From JAVBPA01 sp031549925 (GTDB lineage: Bacteria; Bacillota; Clostridia; Oscillospirales; CAG-272): a DNA stretch of 20,148 nt. Below are positions 7,498 to 14,318 of the stretch, in pieces; position 1 is the first letter of the stretch, and the number at the start of each line of letters is the position of its first letter. The translations under genes were made by a program, and so were the position numbers. The notes beneath the pieces are model-generated. The model saw only the letters and a list, made by a program, of their open reading frames with translations. It did no database searches and had not been told where the DNA came from. Where the stretch lies: contig JAVBPA010000094.1 of the NCBI GenBank assembly GCA_031549925.1, forward strand, positions 1 through 20,148, given 5' to 3'.

Positions 7498-7515
7498 AAC
7501 AATTTACAAATTGTT
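7498..7515. promoter_or_regulatory. 18-bp palindrome upstream of the ECF operon
   Basis: AACAATTT-AC-AAATTGTT is a perfect 8-bp dyad with a 2-base centre. It lies about 105 bases before the sigma-factor start and about 30 bases after the pyrB stop. It lacks a T-run on either strand, so a terminator is unlikely; a dimeric regulator site is possible. No binding protein can be named. Confidence 0.4.
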
Positions 7516-7544
7516 AACTTTTTCGCGTTCTTAGACAAAAAAAT

Positions 7545-8618
7545 TTAAATTATTAATTTCGTTTCACAATAACCGCAGCAAATATGTCCGTTTGACAAAA
7601 CTGTCATTTCAGGCAGATATTTTTCGTAATGGGTTACACACCTAGGATTAGGGCAATATTCTTCTTTTTGTGTTTCGTATTTTATTAATTCAAATTTTTT
7701 CTGATTCGCTTCACACAGAGACAATATTAAAGCCATTCTTACATAAAGTCCGTTTTCGGCTTGAACAAAATATTTAGCGCGTTCATCATCGTCAACATCG
7801 GGAGCAATTTCATCAACTTTGGGAAGCGGGTGCATAACAATCAGATTTTTATTCGCCATATTCATTCTTGATTTTGTTAAAATATATATCCCTGATTGGG
7901 ATTCATATTCCTCTGTTGAAGCAAATCTTTCACGCTGAATACGGGTCATGTATAATATATCAAGTTCTCCTATACATTCTTCAATAGTATTAACGCAGCA
8001 AAATTTGTTTCCGCTGATTTTTATATAATCTAAAACATATTCGGGCAGAGAAAGAGTTTTTGTCGATATCAAATAAAAAGTTATATTGCGGTATCTTGTA
8101 AAAGCTTTTATCAGCGAATGGACGGTTCTTCCGTTAGCAAGATCCCCGCAGAAACCGATTTTTAAACCGTCGTATCTGCCAAGTTCGTTTTTTATTGTAA
8201 ACATATCAGTCATCGTTTGAGTCGGATGCAAATGAGAGCCGTCTCCCGCGTTTATAACCGGTATCGAGCTGTGTATTGAAGCCGCGTAAGCCGCTCCTTC
8301 AATAGGATTACGCATTACAATTATATTGGAATATCCCGATATGATTTTTATCGTATCCCGCAAGCTTTCGCCTTTTGAAACGGAAGAATTTTTGGGATCG
8401 GCAAACCCTATAACATTGCCGCCGAGTCTTATCATAGCCGTTTGAAATGAAAGCTGCGTACGTGTACTGGGTTCGTAAAACAATGTAGCCAGTATTTTCC
8501 CTCTGCAAACAGACGAATATTTATCAGGTGATTTTTTAATATCAGATGATAAATCGTATAAAATATTCCAGTCGGATTCACTAATATCGTTAAAATCAAT
8601 AACGTGTTTTAATTCCAT
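7545..8618 (-). CDS. pyrB: Aspartate carbamoyltransferase fused to a PyrI-type zinc domain
   Basis: Catalyses carbamoyl phosphate + aspartate to N-carbamoyl-aspartate, the committed step of pyrimidine synthesis. Residues 1-about 305 form the catalytic chain: FYEPSTRTQLSF (carbamoyl-phosphate site STRT 51-54), the 80s loop SVSKGES (79-85), HPTQTMTD (131-138) and HPLPKVDEIAPDVD (263-276; E. coli has HPLPR, so Lys replaces Arg). After a short linker (306-320) comes C322-x4-C327 ... C348-x2-C351 in CPNPRCVTHYEKY and CCGYCE. This matches the zinc domain of the regulatory subunit PyrI (CPNSNC ... CKYC in E. coli). The allosteric nucleotide-binding domain of PyrI is absent and no separate pyrI is in the window. 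At 357 residues it exceeds a plain PyrB (about 310) by that domain. Weak AAGG precedes ATG 8618. No other pyr gene is adjacent. Confidence 0.94.
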   Translation of the reverse strand: MELKHVIDFNDISESDWNILYDLSSDIKKSPDKYSSVCRGKILATLFYEPSTRTQLSFQTAMIRLGGNVIGFADPKNSSVSKGESLRDTIKIISGYSNIIVMRNPIEGAAYAASIHSSIPVINAGDGSHLHPTQTMTDMFTIKNELGRYDGLKIGFCGDLANGRTVHSLIKAFTRYRNITFYLISTKTLSLPEYVLDYIKISGNKFCCVNTIEECIGELDILYMTRIQRERFASTEEYESQSGIYILTKSRMNMANKNLIVMHPLPKVDEIAPDVDDDERAKYFVQAENGLYVRMALILSLCEANQKKFELIKYETQKEEYCPNPRCVTHYEKYLPEMTVLSNGHICCGYCETKLII

Positions 8619-8678
8619 TTTTATAGCCTTTTTTAAATGTTTTATTTACAATATTATTATTTGTTTTAATATTTTTAT

Positions 8679-8726
8679 TATAACTTCTGTTATCTATAAC
8701 TTCTGTTATTTATAACAACGTTATTT
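8679..8726. repeat. Three tandem 16-bp dyads upstream of pyrB
   Basis: Units 8679-8694, 8695-8710 and 8711-8726 are tataacttctgttatc, tataacttctgttatt and tataacaacgttattt. Each has an internal inverted repeat ATAAC...GTTAT. The first two differ at one base; the third is diverged and runs over the stop codon of the acetyltransferase gene. On the minus strand a -10-like TATAAT (8682-8677) abuts the first unit, about 60 bases before the pyrB start, with no good -35, so the array occupies the place where a -35 and operators would be. Confidence 0.6.
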
Positions 8727-9383
8727 ATAATTGCGCATAAAAAAATCCATTATTTTGCAATTGATATTTTTTTCTCTTATCTTATAAACAGGTTTGTCAT
8801 GTATAATATTTTTCAATGTAAAATCTTCATATAACATAGCGTAAGTACATATATCACGATAGCTTCCGCGCACATACATCAAACCTCTGTTAACGCCCTC
8901 GCATTTCAATCCGCATTTTTCCATGACGCGTCTGCTTTGATCATTGCCTATCATATAGCGGGCTTCTATACGATTTTGATTAAGCTCACAAAATCCAAAG
9001 GTTATTACAGACATAGCGGCTTCGGTTGTATATCCGCAATTCCAATAATTCGGATTTAAGACATATCCGATTTCCGAGCAATTATTATCGGTATCAAAAG
9101 ATGTAAATCCGCATGTACCAATCATTTTTTTATTGGATTTCAATTCGACAGCCCAATCATAAAATTCGCCCGAACGATATTTTCCCTGGAGTTCGTTTAT
9201 ATAGCGTTCAGTAAAATTTCTGTTTGGATGGGGTTTCCATAATAAATAACGTGTAACATCTTCACGGCATGAATATTCGTACATATCGTCCGCATCGCTT
9301 GGTTTTATTTTACGCAGCAAAAGGCGATCTGTTTCAAGCTCAGGCATGTTGGAAAATGTTTTAATAATTTTATCTTTTGTCAT
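8721..9383 (-). CDS. GNAT family N-acetyltransferase (RimJ/RimL type)
   Basis: A 220-residue acetyltransferase of the RimJ/RimL-like group, which uses acetyl-CoA to acetylate an amine on a protein N-terminus or small molecule. It opens with the typical LETDRLLLRKIKPSDADDMY (residues 16-35) and has the acceptor-side strand DWAVELKSNKKMIGTCGF, the central strand SEIGYVLNPNYWNCGYTTEAAMSVI, and the acetyl-CoA region NRIEARYMIGNDQSRRVMEKCGLKCEG. The usual Q/RxxGxG/A of the CoA loop is here NCGYTTEA. An extra C-terminal stretch of about 35 basic residues follows the domain. GGGAG is eight bases before ATG 9383. The substrate cannot be predicted; it is not clearly RimJ, RimL or RimI itself. Confidence 0.87.
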   Translation of the reverse strand: MTKDKIIKTFSNMPELETDRLLLRKIKPSDADDMYEYSCREDVTRYLLWKPHPNRNFTERYINELQGKYRSGEFYDWAVELKSNKKMIGTCGFTSFDTDNNCSEIGYVLNPNYWNCGYTTEAAMSVITFGFCELNQNRIEARYMIGNDQSRRVMEKCGLKCEGVNRGLMYVRGSYRDICTYAMLYEDFTLKNIIHDKPVYKIREKNINCKIMDFFMRNYK

Positions 9384-9408
9384 TTATTATTCTCCCGGAT
9401 AAACTTTT

Positions 9409-9437
9409 AAAATACTGAGCGAAAAATTAAATTCCAA
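9409..9437 (-). promoter_or_regulatory. Possible promoter for the GNAT gene
   Basis: On the minus strand TTGGAA (9437-9432) and TATTTT (9414-9409) are 17 bases apart, leaving a leader of roughly 20 bases before the Shine-Dalgarno. Both hexamers deviate from consensus, so this is tentative. Confidence 0.35.
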
Positions 9438-9463
9438 ATAATTTTTATCAGCATTTATTAATG

Positions 9464-9486
9464 AAACCCGTCTGAGACGGGTTTTT
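9464..9486 (-). terminator. Hairpin terminator after the DUF975 gene
   Basis: A nine-base perfect stem, aaacccgtc (9464-9472) and gacgggttt (9476-9484), with a three-base loop. It begins 5-8 bases after the DUF975 stop on the minus strand. The T-tail on that strand is short (TTTCATT); on the plus strand there are five T, but no plus-strand gene reaches it. Confidence 0.65.
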
Positions 9487-9491
9487 GGTTA

Positions 9492-10091
9492 TTATGAGAC
9501 AATAGGATTTTTCTTTAAATCTTCATAAAAGCAAGCGCGTGCGGTTTGCATATAAGCACTAACCCATAAAGTACCGATACCAAAACAAATAGCTCCTACT
9601 ATAATCCAGCCGATAAAACTTAAATCCATTATAAATAATTTCAGTTTATATCCGTTCATCATTTTTCGGCTTTGAGTAATACAACTTTGCCAATCCAAAT
9701 TCGGGTCATCCGCTCCTATGAAATAAGCCATAGAATAACTGTACGATTTTACAATTCCGGGTATTATAAAGAGGAGGGACCATAAAAATGTAAATATACT
9801 TATAAGTAAACCGGTTACAATATGATTTGCTATACCTTCGTTTAGTGAAGAGAATAAATCACTTATATCTACTTGCGATTTACCTCTGCAAAGAAGGAGG
9901 ATCACACGGGATAAACCGACTGTTAAAGGACCCAAAACAATTATTGTACCAACAACCGGAATTATGTTGGCAAAACCGATTATTATATTTACAATTAAAA
10001 CTGCAAGCAATATCATTATCCATTGAGAACTGAAAATATTATTATTTAATAATCCGCGGGCATCGCTTTTGATTTCACTGATAGTTTTCAT
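9492..10091 (-). CDS. DUF975 family membrane protein
   Basis: A 199-residue integral membrane protein matching the DUF975 pattern: an N-terminal KTISEIKSDARGLLNNN segment, several hydrophobic helices, and the diagnostic run LLFIIPGIVKSYSYSMAYFI (about 113-132) followed by DDPNLDW, ITQSRKMMNGYKLKLFIMDLSFIGW (about 138-162) and GTLWVSAYMQTARACFYEDL (about 173-192). Five to six transmembrane helices are expected. The family is widespread in Bacillota and has no established biochemical role. GGAGGG lies nine bases before ATG 10091. It follows the UroD-like gene by 81 bases on the same strand; no terminator is visible between them, so read-through from the UroD promoter is possible. Confidence 0.85.
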   Translation of the reverse strand: MKTISEIKSDARGLLNNNIFSSQWIMILLAVLIVNIIIGFANIIPVVGTIIVLGPLTVGLSRVILLLCRGKSQVDISDLFSSLNEGIANHIVTGLLISIFTFLWSLLFIIPGIVKSYSYSMAYFIGADDPNLDWQSCITQSRKMMNGYKLKLFIMDLSFIGWIIVGAICFGIGTLWVSAYMQTARACFYEDLKKNPIVS

Positions 10092-10172
10092 TATAATACC
10101 CTCCTATAATATTTTTATTTCTAAATAATTATATATGCTCCCGATTTAAAAATTATATCAATATTAAATTAA

Positions 10173-11297
10173 TTATTTATTAAAAACAGCTCTGAATCTG
10201 TCGCAGTAATATTGAACGTTTTCCCAAACGGCATCCGGAGGAAGACGATGGTCGGGACAAGGTATGTATCCGCCCAAATCAACCAAAGCTTTAAGTCTTT
10301 CGATTTCAGCGTCAACAGCCGCATAATCACGCGACAAAACGTTTTTATTCATACCTCCGACTCCGAGTACTTTGCGGCCGTATTTTTCTCTCCACGGTTT
10401 TATTTCGGCTTCCCATGTACCTACTTCTATCGGAAACATTGTATTAACGCCGTTTTCAAGCCAAATCGGAACTAGTTTGTCTATACATCCATCACAGTCG
10501 AGAGAAACAATATCAACACCATGATTCAGCAATAAATCCGTCATACGTTTATATTGCGGTGCAACATATTCTTCAAATACAGCCGGAGAAACAAGAGGAC
10601 CGTTTTTGAAACAGATATCTTCCCAATAATGTGCGAAATCCGGTTTTAATCCGGCTTCAAGCATAACGCAAAGATTTGAATAAGCAACCGTTCCGATAGC
10701 GTCTATTACTTCGGCATACAATTCTTCATCATCAGCATAAAGATAACTAAGCGCTTCAACTCCGAGCATATCTCTAACACTTCCGTAAAGACTTCCGAGA
10801 TGAATTCCGAAGGGACGTGTTTGGTCGTCGTATTGATGTTCTGCCATATATTTTAAATGATCTTTATTATACCGGCGCGGATCAGGTTTTAATTTATCTT
10901 TATATAATGTCTCCCAGGCTTCTCTGTCCTCGAGGAGAGTTCCTATCGTAACCGGTATTGAATCGCAGCCCGCTTTCCCCATTTCGATAAGACCGTTTCC
11001 GTTCTGATATATAACGCTTCCATCAGATTTTTTTTCTATAACTTTATGTTCAAATCCGGGAAGTAAACCGTTATGGCATCCTACCTGAGCTGTCCAGCAA
11101 AAATCAAATCCGAGTTTTTTTGCGATACTGCGGTCAACATCGTTTCCGTCGCCGTAACCACGCGCTTCAGTTTCCGTAATGTGCCCCTGCCTGAACCATT
11201 CACCGAGAAGTTCGCCCCAATAGCCAAAATGGACTACCGGCATATAATCATAATTTTCATAATGCAGTATTTTATTAACGTTTTCGCGGATTGTCAT
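10173..11297 (-). CDS. Uroporphyrinogen decarboxylase-family (URO-D superfamily) protein
   Basis: A 374-residue TIM-barrel protein of the URO-D superfamily, which includes HemE and the corrinoid methyltransferases MtaA and CmuA. The N-terminal RPxWxMRQAGRYxPEY motif of true HemE is missing, so a haem-synthesis role is unlikely. Superfamily features are FGIHLGSLYGSVRDMLG (164-180), AGLKPDFAHYWEDICFKNGPLVSPAVFEEYVAP (215-247), a potential metal site DCDGC (267-271) at the position of the HxCG of MtaA-type enzymes, VLGVGGMNKNVL (310-321) and GGYIPCPDHRLPPDAVW (342-358). C268/C271, C347 and H350 could bind zinc or a thiol substrate. Many such proteins in gut Clostridia sit near carbohydrate genes and their activity is unassigned. 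GGAGG precedes ATG 11297. It has its own promoter with an overlapping palindrome. Confidence 0.86.
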   Translation of the reverse strand: MTIRENVNKILHYENYDYMPVVHFGYWGELLGEWFRQGHITETEARGYGDGNDVDRSIAKKLGFDFCWTAQVGCHNGLLPGFEHKVIEKKSDGSVIYQNGNGLIEMGKAGCDSIPVTIGTLLEDREAWETLYKDKLKPDPRRYNKDHLKYMAEHQYDDQTRPFGIHLGSLYGSVRDMLGVEALSYLYADDEELYAEVIDAIGTVAYSNLCVMLEAGLKPDFAHYWEDICFKNGPLVSPAVFEEYVAPQYKRMTDLLLNHGVDIVSLDCDGCIDKLVPIWLENGVNTMFPIEVGTWEAEIKPWREKYGRKVLGVGGMNKNVLSRDYAAVDAEIERLKALVDLGGYIPCPDHRLPPDAVWENVQYYCDRFRAVFNK

Positions 11298-11318
11298 ATA
11301 TTATAATCCTCCAGTATT

Positions 11319-11333
11319 TTATCTAATAGATAA
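11319..11333. promoter_or_regulatory. Putative operator over the UroD-like transcription start
   Basis: TTATCTA-A-TAGATAA is a perfect 7-bp dyad around a single central base. It spans the downstream edge of the -10 box and the predicted transcription start, the classic position for a repressor site. The regulator is not encoded in the window. Confidence 0.5.
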
Positions 11334-11360
11334 TATAACATACATAATTTGATATGTCAA
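11332..11360 (-). promoter_or_regulatory. SigA-type promoter for the UroD-like gene
   Basis: On the minus strand -35 TTGACA (11360-11355) and -10 TATATT (11337-11332) are 17 bases apart. The predicted start is near 11325, giving a leader of under 30 bases that contains the GGAGG site. Confidence 0.75.
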
Positions 11361-11433
11361 TTACTTGAAATAATTTATTAGACAATACATAAATACTTAT
11401 AATTCTTTATGCTTTTTAAAACATATGAAATTA

Positions 11434-12006
11434 TTATTTAATATTTATACTTATCCATTGTTCTTTTGATATTGCATAATAATATTCATCATTGAATTCA
11501 TTTTTTGAATTTTTATTTGCGGGGCGTGCATTGACGAAAACACCTTCGCGTTTCATCCCGATTTTTTCCATAACCCGATATGAACCGTAGTTTTCAGTAT
11601 CACAATGGGCTATTAAACGCATAACATTTAATTCTTCAAAACCAAATCTTAAAAGAGCTTTACCCATTTCAGTTCCAAAACCCTGTTTCCAATAATCCCG
11701 ATGTAAAATCCATCCGATTTCCGCTTCAATTAAATCATCGTTTTCATTTTCATTAAAAGCCAGATTACATGCGCCTATTAATTTCCCTCCGTTTTTTAAA
11801 ACGGCTGCGAATTGATAATTAACACAAGGTATTTCTTCCGCTTTTAATATGCAGTAATCAATAAAATCCTTTGTTTGTTTTTCGGTGTTGGGTCCCCAGA
11901 GCATATATATAATATTTTCGGTTGTACCCGCGTAACTATGAACCGGAACGAAATCATCAATTTTAAATTTCCGCAATATAAGACGTTCTGTTTCCAATGT
12001 TTTCAT
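11434..12006 (-). CDS. GNAT family N-acetyltransferase (RimJ/RimL type)
   Basis: A 190-residue acetyltransferase, related in style to the one at 8721-9383 but clearly a separate paralogue. Landmarks are LETERLILRKFKIDDFVPV (residues 4-22), FAAVLKNGGKLIGACNL, AEIGWILHRDYWKQGFGTEMGKALLRFGF (acetyl-CoA loop QGFGTE, in full agreement with the Q/RxxGxG/A motif), LNVMRLIAHCDTENYGSYRVMEKIGMKREG near the C-terminus. Its ATG overlaps the stop of the preceding C_GCAxxG_C_C gene in an ATGA junction (12003-12006), so the two are translationally coupled. This start has no independent strong Shine-Dalgarno. The substrate is unknown. Confidence 0.88.
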   Translation of the reverse strand: MKTLETERLILRKFKIDDFVPVHSYAGTTENIIYMLWGPNTEKQTKDFIDYCILKAEEIPCVNYQFAAVLKNGGKLIGACNLAFNENENDDLIEAEIGWILHRDYWKQGFGTEMGKALLRFGFEELNVMRLIAHCDTENYGSYRVMEKIGMKREGVFVNARPANKNSKNEFNDEYYYAISKEQWISINIK

Positions 12007-12449
12007 TGAGTTTCAAACTCCATTCTTTCAATAATCCGGACTGCCGAAGCAACTATTCTAGGGCATATTTTTTTATGAAGTTCCTGTACCCATGGTATAT
12101 TATGGTCTTGCGGTGACTTTATATCAACTCCTAATAAATCACGGCATAAAACCGAATTGTTTTCGCTTTTAAATTTTTCAATAAATTCATATGCTTTTGT
12201 ATTGCAATAATTTTTTTGCACAAAATCTTTTTCAATATAAAAGCCGCATTTTAAACTTATTGATAAAATTGCGCCTGAAACAGCTCCGCATAATTCTCCG
12301 CAGCGCACTCCTCCGCCGAAACCATTGGAAAGCTTCAGCGCGGTTTTTATATCCAGTCCATTTTCTTCGCAAAATACTCCGAATACAGATTGTGCACAGT
12401 TATAACCGCCGCCGAATAATAAAACTGCTTTTTCTTCTTTTTCACTCAT
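12003..12449 (-). CDS. C_GCAxxG_C_C family protein (probable redox protein)
   Basis: A 148-residue protein matching the C_GCAxxG_C_C family, named for its spaced Cys residues. Visible signatures are GGGYNCAQSVFGVFCEENG (C18, C27), FGGGVRCGELCGAVSGAIL (C50, C54), a later CRDLLGVD and a C-terminal KKICPRIVASAVRIIE. Family members are small Cys-rich proteins, often next to redox or metal genes; a thiol-redox or metal-cluster role is assumed but not established. The gene is first of a two-gene unit and is coupled by an ATGA overlap to a GNAT acetyltransferase. AAAGGT lies about 14 bases before ATG 12449, longer than usual. No convincing -35/-10 pair is visible between it and the upstream terminator. 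Confidence 0.85.
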   Translation of the reverse strand: MSEKEEKAVLLFGGGYNCAQSVFGVFCEENGLDIKTALKLSNGFGGGVRCGELCGAVSGAILSISLKCGFYIEKDFVQKNYCNTKAYEFIEKFKSENNSVLCRDLLGVDIKSPQDHNIPWVQELHKKICPRIVASAVRIIERMEFETQ

Positions 12450-12504
12450 TATATTTTTTGTTACCTTTCGATTATATAATAATTATTTATAAATTTTATT
12501 ATAC

Positions 12505-12547
12505 AAAAAAGATTCTTCGAATATAAGATAAAAACGAAGAATCTTTT
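12505..12547 (-). terminator. Rho-independent terminator of the solute-binding protein gene
   Basis: A 13-base perfect stem: aaaagattcttcg (12507-12519) and cgaagaatctttt (12535-12547) with a 15-base loop, followed on the minus strand by six T (12510-12505). It lies about 40 bases after the stop of the solute-binding protein and isolates it from the C_GCAxxG_C_C gene. Confidence 0.9.
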
Positions 12548-12587
12548 GAATTTTTAGTTATTTTGTAATTATTCTTTTATATCAAAA

Positions 12588-14075
12588 TTAAAGATCAAGT
12601 TCGTCGTATACTTTTATAACTTGCTCTATACGTTTAAGCTCAGCTTTTTCATTTTTGGCATAGAATGATGCAAAGTTTGCGTTTTTAGCGTCAATCATAT
12701 TTGAAAATGCAAATGCCAATCTCCAATCATCATATGTATATGCAAAATCGAATACACGGGAATTATATATTATTTTAAGCATTTCACCGGATTCTTCATC
12801 GCGGGTAAGTTTGTCAGTAATAATTGTATTATAATATATCGGAAGTAAATTTTTGTATGAATCATACGAAAGCGCTTCAATAATAATACCGGTTCTTTCT
12901 TCGCTTTCTACCGTTTTCGGAAGAGCCATAAGAGAAGCATGCCCGTCAACATAGTGACCGTATTTTTCTTGAGCCTCATTAAGCTTCGGATACGGAATTA
13001 TACCGAAGTCTGTATCCATATTACGCAAGTTGTTTATAACGCCTATTTGTGTTGACATAAACAATGCTTTATCTTCCGAGAAAAAGTTATAGCAAAATTC
13101 TCTTTCCCAATAAGCGTAATTATATGCATCATCGCTGTAACGGAGTTCGTATAAAAAGTCATATATTTGAATTGTACGGTCGTTCATCATGTCAAGGAAA
13201 GGATAATTATTTTCATCATGCGAACATACCTGCGATCCGCCCGCCCATAAAAAGTTTAGCTGGCCGCTGTTTCCCGCTATAAAATATCCGTACTGATCCT
13301 TATCGGTAAATTTACCGTCTCCGTTTAAATCACTTGAAATATTTTTTGTAAGTGCTCTGAATTTATCGAATGTCCATTTATTATCATTTACGAGCTTATA
13401 TATATCTTCAATTTCATATTCATCATGCAGCTTTTTATTGAAAAGCATACAGTGTGTGCAGTCGTTTGAGGAAACACTTAAATCGGAAAGCGCCAAAAGC
13501 AATTTATCTCCGACTGAATATCCTTCATTTGCACCTTGCGCCCAATATGGTTTTGATGTATCGATATATGGTACATCATTCCAGTTTAAATAATAACCTT
13601 TCATAACCGATGCCGCGCCGTATATCATATGGACGAACAGGAGATCATACTCATAAAGGTTAGCCGCAACCGCTTTTTCCACAGCTGTTACCATTGTAGC
13701 TTCACTTGTAACTTCATTTGCGGTATTTAAAACGAAATTTACATTATATTGTTCCGCAATTTTTTGGTTGCGTATAAATACCGCGTCGTTCATTAGGTCT
13801 CCGGTAATTGATTCTGCGTATAAATCTCTCGTGTGGAGTGCATAGGAATGCATACTATCGTCGCGTGATGCCATTATAAAATTCGCGCCGTCAAATTTTT
13901 GATCCGGAAGATTTGGTTTTGCGGGATCTTCTGTTACTTCTTCATTTGTTTCATCAGTTAGCTCTGTATCACTGTCACCCGTAGATTTGTTAGCTTCGGC
14001 GCAGGAAGCAAAAATCGATAATGCCATAACGAGCAATATTAACCAAATGACCTTTCTGTTTTTAGCTATATTCAT
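12588..14075 (-). CDS. Extracellular solute-binding lipoprotein (sugar ABC type)
   Basis: A 495-residue substrate-binding protein of the large family-1-like type found in Clostridia and Paenibacillaceae for oligosaccharides. ATG 14075 is chosen over a TTG at 14078: GGGAG lies seven bases before it. A signal peptide (KNRKVIWLILLVMALSIFASC) ends in a lipobox-like FASC with Cys25 as the lipidated residue; Phe at -3 is atypical. A Thr/Asp/Glu-rich linker (about 30-58) follows, then the binding domain. Residues about 249-260 read DLNGDGKFTDKD, an EF-hand/dockerin-like calcium loop. No ABC permease or ATPase gene is adjacent, so it must use components encoded elsewhere or act as an orphan receptor. 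It has its own promoter and terminator and is monocistronic. Confidence 0.87.
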   Translation of the reverse strand: MNIAKNRKVIWLILLVMALSIFASCAEANKSTGDSDTELTDETNEEVTEDPAKPNLPDQKFDGANFIMASRDDSMHSYALHTRDLYAESITGDLMNDAVFIRNQKIAEQYNVNFVLNTANEVTSEATMVTAVEKAVAANLYEYDLLFVHMIYGAASVMKGYYLNWNDVPYIDTSKPYWAQGANEGYSVGDKLLLALSDLSVSSNDCTHCMLFNKKLHDEYEIEDIYKLVNDNKWTFDKFRALTKNISSDLNGDGKFTDKDQYGYFIAGNSGQLNFLWAGGSQVCSHDENNYPFLDMMNDRTIQIYDFLYELRYSDDAYNYAYWEREFCYNFFSEDKALFMSTQIGVINNLRNMDTDFGIIPYPKLNEAQEKYGHYVDGHASLMALPKTVESEERTGIIIEALSYDSYKNLLPIYYNTIITDKLTRDEESGEMLKIIYNSRVFDFAYTYDDWRLAFAFSNMIDAKNANFASFYAKNEKAELKRIEQVIKVYDELDL

Positions 14076-14126
14076 CAAATTTCTCCCATGTTCGTTATTA
14101 TTTTTTAAATAAGATAACTATTCTTG

Positions 14127-14156
14127 ATTCTAACATAATTATATCACTTTTGTCAA
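14127..14156 (-). promoter_or_regulatory. SigA-type promoter for the solute-binding protein
   Basis: On the minus strand -35 TTGACA (14156-14151) and -10 TAGAAT (14132-14127) are 18 bases apart. The start near 14120 gives a leader of about 45 bases with GGGAG near its end. Confidence 0.7.
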
Positions 14157-14192
14157 TAGTTTAATAAAATATTATTCATACAAAGTTATAAA

Positions 14193-14214
14193 TATTATGA
14201 TATTATTATGATAT
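14193..14214. repeat. Tandem 11-bp direct repeat in the divergent spacer
   Basis: TATTATGATAT occurs twice back to back (14193-14203 and 14204-14214), about one helical turn apart, in the 240-base spacer between the solute-binding protein and proC promoters. The rest of the spacer is AT-rich with no other gene. A possible site for a regulator acting on either gene; in sequence this AT-rich it could also be chance. Confidence 0.4.
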
Positions 14215-14318
14215 ATTGCAATAAATATAAATTTTTTATATTATCCAACCTATGCAAGGTATACTGTGCTATATTATAATAAACTTTGATATTAATTCAT
14301 AACAAATAAGGTTATTTT

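Noticed and set aside
7363..7548. Plus-strand open frame of 61 codons between pyrB and the sigma gene
   Set aside because: No Shine-Dalgarno and low-complexity product; the region is better explained as the regulatory spacer of the sigma operon.
8619..8720. PyrR-type attenuator or pyrimidine riboswitch in the pyrB leader
   Set aside because: No GC-bearing terminator/antiterminator hairpin pair or T-run is visible; only AT-rich dyads.
8679..8726. Short tandem repeats considered as a CRISPR array
   Set aside because: Units of 16 bases are directly adjacent with no spacers and no cas genes are present.
10173..11297. Calling the URO-D protein HemE
   Set aside because: The N-terminal Arg-rich substrate motif of HemE is missing and no haem genes are nearby; only superfamily membership is supported.
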